Assembly: GCF_029872155.1 (NCBI RefSeq)
Contig: NZ_JARXLA010000005.1
Span: forward strand, 62,001-126,000
Length of the DNA stretch: 64,000 nt
From: Hyphomicrobium sp. D-2
GTDB lineage: Bacteria; Pseudomonadota; Alphaproteobacteria; Rhizobiales; Hyphomicrobiaceae
Direction of reading: 5' to 3'
The position numbers and the translations under genes were made by a program. The notes under the pieces were generated by a model. The model was not told where the DNA came from. It worked only from the letters and a program-made list of their open reading frames with translations, and did no database searches. Shown here in pieces: positions 61,669 to 64,000 of this stretch (the stretch's first letter is position 1; every line of letters starts with the position of its first letter).

Positions 61669-62505
61669 ATGTTCTGGCGCAAGTCACCCAAGACCGCGAC
61701 GAAGGATCAATCGGAGGCGCCGTTCAAAACTGGCGCTGGGCCGGTTGCCGAACGTGGGCAGGGCACCGCTGCGGCCGAGCAGCAGGCGAAGGGCGGCGCT
61801 GTACGCGCCGGCACTTCCTCCGATGCCGATGTGGCAGACTTCATCACCCGCATGAAAACCATGGCGCCGGCTGCCACGGGAGAACGTGGGCGTCTGGTGT
61901 TTGCCATGGATGCCACTATGAGCCGGGCCGCAACCTGGGAAATGGCGCTGGCGCAGCAAAGCGAGATGTTCGCAGCGGTGAAGTCCGTTGGCGGGCTTGA
62001 TGTGCAACTCATGTATTTTCGCGGCACGTCGGAGTGTCGGGCGTCAAAGTGGGTGTCCGATCCCGAAGCGCTGGCGCGGTTGATGCGTTCCGTTTCATGC
62101 GCCGGGGGATTGACGCAGATCGGTCGTGTGCTGGTGCATGCGCTGGATGAAAGCGCGCGGCGCAAAGTCAACGCGCTGGTCTATGTCGGCGACAGCATGG
62201 AGGAAGATATCGACCACCTGTGTGCCCGTGCTGGTGAACTGGCGCTGCTTGGCGTGCCGGTGTTTTTGTTCCAGGAAGGCGACGATCCGGTTGCGTCGCG
62301 CACGTTTCGCGAGATTGCGCGCATCACCAACGGCGCCTATTGCCGTTTCGATCGCGGCTCGGCACGGCAGTTGCGTGATCTGCTGATGGCGGTTGCGGTT
62401 TATGCTGCCGGTGGCCGCAAGGCGCTGCTGGCGCTGGTTGAACAGAAAAATGCCGGTGCGCGGCTGTTGCTGCAGCAGCTTGGCGGTGGAGCTGCGGGCG
62501 CCTGA
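61669..62505 (+). CDS. VWA-like domain protein (partner of DnaJ-like gene)
   Basis: The 278-residue soluble protein has a low-complexity N-terminus (about 1-55) and then a von Willebrand A-like fold: Leu-Val-Phe-Ala-Met-Asp-Ala-Thr-Met-Ser-Arg (a DxTxS-type metal site), Gly-Gly-Leu-Thr-Gln-Ile-Gly and Leu-Val-Tyr-Val-Gly-Asp-Ser-Met-Glu-Glu. The ATG at 61669 is preferred over GTG/ATG codons near the putA stop because the upstream stretch does not look coding. Its TGA shares one base with the ATG of the following DnaJ-like gene, so the two are coupled. The function is unknown. Confidence 0.78.
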   Translation: MFWRKSPKTATKDQSEAPFKTGAGPVAERGQGTAAAEQQAKGGAVRAGTSSDADVADFITRMKTMAPAATGERGRLVFAMDATMSRAATWEMALAQQSEMFAAVKSVGGLDVQLMYFRGTSECRASKWVSDPEALARLMRSVSCAGGLTQIGRVLVHALDESARRKVNALVYVGDSMEEDIDHLCARAGELALLGVPVFLFQEGDDPVASRTFREIARITNGAYCRFDRGSARQLRDLLMAVAVYAAGGRKALLALVEQKNAGARLLLQQLGGGAAGA

Positions 62506-63224
62506 TGGGTTTGGCTTATCTGATCTTGGGCCTGTTCGGCCTGGCCGTCGGATTGTTGGTCATGCGTTCATTCGCGCATGCCAATCCGACCTCCGTTGCG
62601 AGGCGGACCCGCACCGGGGCTGGTATTGCAGCGCTGGGTGTCGCCGCCCTGTTGTTTCTGCGCGGGGGCGGCGCCATTGCGGTGCCGTTGGCGATGCTTG
62701 GTTCGTGGCTGATATGGGGCCGGGCAACGCCGCCATGGCTGGGCGGCGGCGGCAACGCGCGGCGCACGCCGGGGCAATCATCCGCTATCGTCACCGATCA
62801 TCTGGAAATGGAGCTGGATCACGATACCGGCGAGATGCACGGGCGGGTCCTGAAAGGCATGTTCGCCGGACGGTCTCTTTCAGCGCTCAGCCCGACGGAT
62901 CTGGCGTTGCTTTGGCAGGATTGTCGCCATACCGATGGACAGTCGGCGCAACTGCTTGAAGCTTATCTTGACCGTATTCACCCCACTTGGCGCGAGGATA
63001 TGGCGCGGGGGGAGTCGGCGATGAGCGGCGGCCCGGGTGGACGCATGACGCGCGAGGAGGCGCTGGAAATTTTGGGGCTGGCACCGGGAGCGGACAGCGC
63101 GGCCATTCGGCGGGCGCACCGCGAACTGATGCTGAAGATGCACCCCGATCGCGGTGGATCGACATATCTGGCGGCGAAGATCAACGAAGCGAAGGACGTC
63201 GCGCTCGAAGCCTTGAACCGCTGA
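62505..63224 (+). CDS. Membrane-anchored DnaJ-domain protein
   Basis: The 239-residue protein has two or three N-terminal hydrophobic segments (about 3-22, 40-56, 60-72) and a cytoplasmic middle region. The C-terminal J-domain (about 180-239) has Glu-Ala-Leu-Glu-Ile-Leu-Gly-Leu, Ala-His-Arg-Glu-Leu-Met, and the essential His-Pro-Asp in Met-His-Pro-Asp-Arg-Gly-Gly-Ser. A C-terminal J-domain on a membrane anchor resembles the Tim14/Pam18 and DjlA-like design, so it probably recruits DnaK to the membrane. It is translationally coupled to the VWA gene. Confidence 0.87.
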   Translation: MGLAYLILGLFGLAVGLLVMRSFAHANPTSVARRTRTGAGIAALGVAALLFLRGGGAIAVPLAMLGSWLIWGRATPPWLGGGGNARRTPGQSSAIVTDHLEMELDHDTGEMHGRVLKGMFAGRSLSALSPTDLALLWQDCRHTDGQSAQLLEAYLDRIHPTWREDMARGESAMSGGPGGRMTREEALEILGLAPGADSAAIRRAHRELMLKMHPDRGGSTYLAAKINEAKDVALEALNR

Positions 63225-63309
63225 CGCCGTTAAGCTGCAAAGCTGCAAAGTTTACCGGCGCGGGGCATTTTGCTCTGCTCCGCGCGGAAATTCCGGCTCG
63301 CGGGCGCCG

Positions 63310-64000
63310 CTATTGTGCCCTGATGACGAAGCAGTCGATCTGCACCGTTTTCATCTGCGAGCAGGTGTTGTTCGCGGCCGTCGCATCGAAACCGCGGAAG
63401 CGGGCGCGATAGAGCTGGCTGCCGCCGCTCTTTACCGGCACGGACACTGACGCGTAGCCATCAAGCATGCCACCAAGACGCTGGCGGGCTTGCATCATGC
63501 GCCGTTCAGCTTCGGCGGCATTGCCAAATGCGCCGATCTGGATTTCAAACGGGCCGCGCGGAGCACCGCGTGCTGCGGTTCGTGTTGCTGGCGGCGGCAG
63601 CGCCTGGGGTGGCGGCTGCATCGGGCGCGTGTCCACCCGTTCAAGATGGGCTGCCTGCGCTTGGAATGTCGAAGGTCTCAGCGCTCCGGTTTCCGGTACG
63701 AAACGTGGCGCAAACTCCTGCGCCGGTGGCCGGGGGGCAGCGCGCAATGGAGCAGTCATGCCGGCGGAGGCGAATTGCTGACGGCGCTGGGGCTCGGCCT
63801 GCTCTTGTGGAGCGTTTCCGATTTGCACCGGCCGAACCTTTGCCATTGCGATCGAGGATCGGCCGCGATCCGCAGAAGCTGCGGGCGGTGGGGGGGGAGC
63901 GGGACGCGCTTGCGGTGGCGGAGCCAATTCGGCGCGGGCCTGCATCTTCGGGCGTTGGGCTGGCTGCGGTGGTGGAGCTGCACGCGCGACCAGAGCGCTT
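63310..64000 (-). CDS. SPOR-domain protein, probable D-alanyl-D-alanine carboxypeptidase C-terminus (partial)
   Basis: The frame is open to the right window edge, so the 5' part is missing. The visible 229 codons consist of a long Pro/Ala/Gln-rich linker followed by a C-terminal SPOR domain (Phe-Glu-Ile-Gln-Ile-Gly-Ala-Phe, Ala-Glu-Ala-Glu-Arg-Arg, Leu-Tyr-Arg-Ala-Arg-Phe-Arg-Gly-Phe) ending Cys-Phe-Val-Ile-Arg-Ala. In Hyphomicrobiales this tail belongs to S11 family D-Ala-D-Ala carboxypeptidases. The SPOR domain binds denuded glycan strands at the septum. The catalytic part cannot be checked here. Confidence 0.75.
   Translation of the reverse strand, partial: SALVARAAPPPQPAQRPKMQARAELAPPPQARPAPPPPPAASADRGRSSIAMAKVRPVQIGNAPQEQAEPQRRQQFASAGMTAPLRAAPRPPAQEFAPRFVPETGALRPSTFQAQAAHLERVDTRPMQPPPQALPPPATRTAARGAPRGPFEIQIGAFGNAAEAERRMMQARQRLGGMLDGYASVSVPVKSGGSQLYRARFRGFDATAANNTCSQMKTVQIDCFVIRAQ

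Noticed and set aside
1-64000. CRISPR arrays, rRNA, tRNA, insertion sequences or prophage genes
   Set aside because: I looked for regularly spaced repeats, tRNA arms, transposase motifs and phage structural genes and saw none. The repeats present are palindromic elements without spacers.

Overview
The window is 64 kb of GC-rich, gene-dense bacterial chromosome. Gene content and order point to an alphaproteobacterium of the Hyphomicrobiales (Rhizobiales): an Usg family gene, an iscR-cysteine desulfurase-sufBCDS-sufT-sufA cluster preceded by an Irr-type iron control element, a GTTC-N7-GTTC type LexA box, bactofilin, the bcp / DUF3971 / tyrS / anmK neighbourhood, a PutA without the N-terminal ribbon-helix-helix domain, and dispersed palindromic repeats. 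I cannot name a genus. I found no rRNA, tRNA, transposase, prophage or CRISPR array. This looks like core chromosome rather than an island.

Layout. Positions 1-3.4 kb: a TPP riboswitch on the minus strand controls a secreted DUF2233 glycosidase gene and probably the gene that begins at the left window edge. Next to it are a zinc-phospholipase-like/DUF4332 fusion and a DUF3592 membrane protein. Positions 3.5-10.6 kb: a minus-strand operon of moxR, DUF58, BatA/DUF4159 and a VWA membrane protein. Positions 10.9-15 kb: small genes (DUF1285, Usg, MarC, a lipoprotein, two small exported proteins sharing a Cys/Trp-rich C-terminal motif, a GNAT acetyltransferase). Positions 15-20.5 kb: two DUF2147 paralogues, an M48 protease, an FAD oxidoreductase and a small acidic protein. 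Positions 20.9-24.7 kb: an SbcD/YhaO-like nuclease and an SbcC/YhaN-like ATPase as a two-gene repair operon with a LexA box just before the first ATG. Positions 25-34.8 kb: bactofilin, bcp, a 1281-residue DUF3971/AsmA-like protein, tyrS, anmK, an M28 peptidase and an alpha/beta hydrolase.

Positions 34.9-43 kb: the suf Fe-S assembly operon. IscR and the iron-responsive boxes would tie it to Fe-S and iron status. Two cysteine desulfurases supply sulfur, SufBCD is the scaffold, and SufT and SufA finish and deliver clusters. As written, sufB carries two +1 frameshifts. Positions 43-52.5 kb: a beta-barrel outer membrane protein, a MerR regulator divergent from DUF924, a DEAD-box helicase, aquaporin, a fatty acid desaturase and an L,D-transpeptidase. 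Positions 52.8-64 kb: parE, a stress-type protein, an EamA exporter, panC, putA, a VWA/DnaJ gene pair and the 3' end of a SPOR-domain D-Ala-D-Ala carboxypeptidase.

The observations most worth following are the riboswitch-DUF2233 link, the LexA box on the SbcCD-like operon, the doubly frameshifted sufB, the iron control element upstream of iscR, the paired Cys-X21-Cys exported proteins, and two families of palindromic repeats (a tandem 57-bp unit between sufD and sufS, and a 40-bp module at two distant loci).
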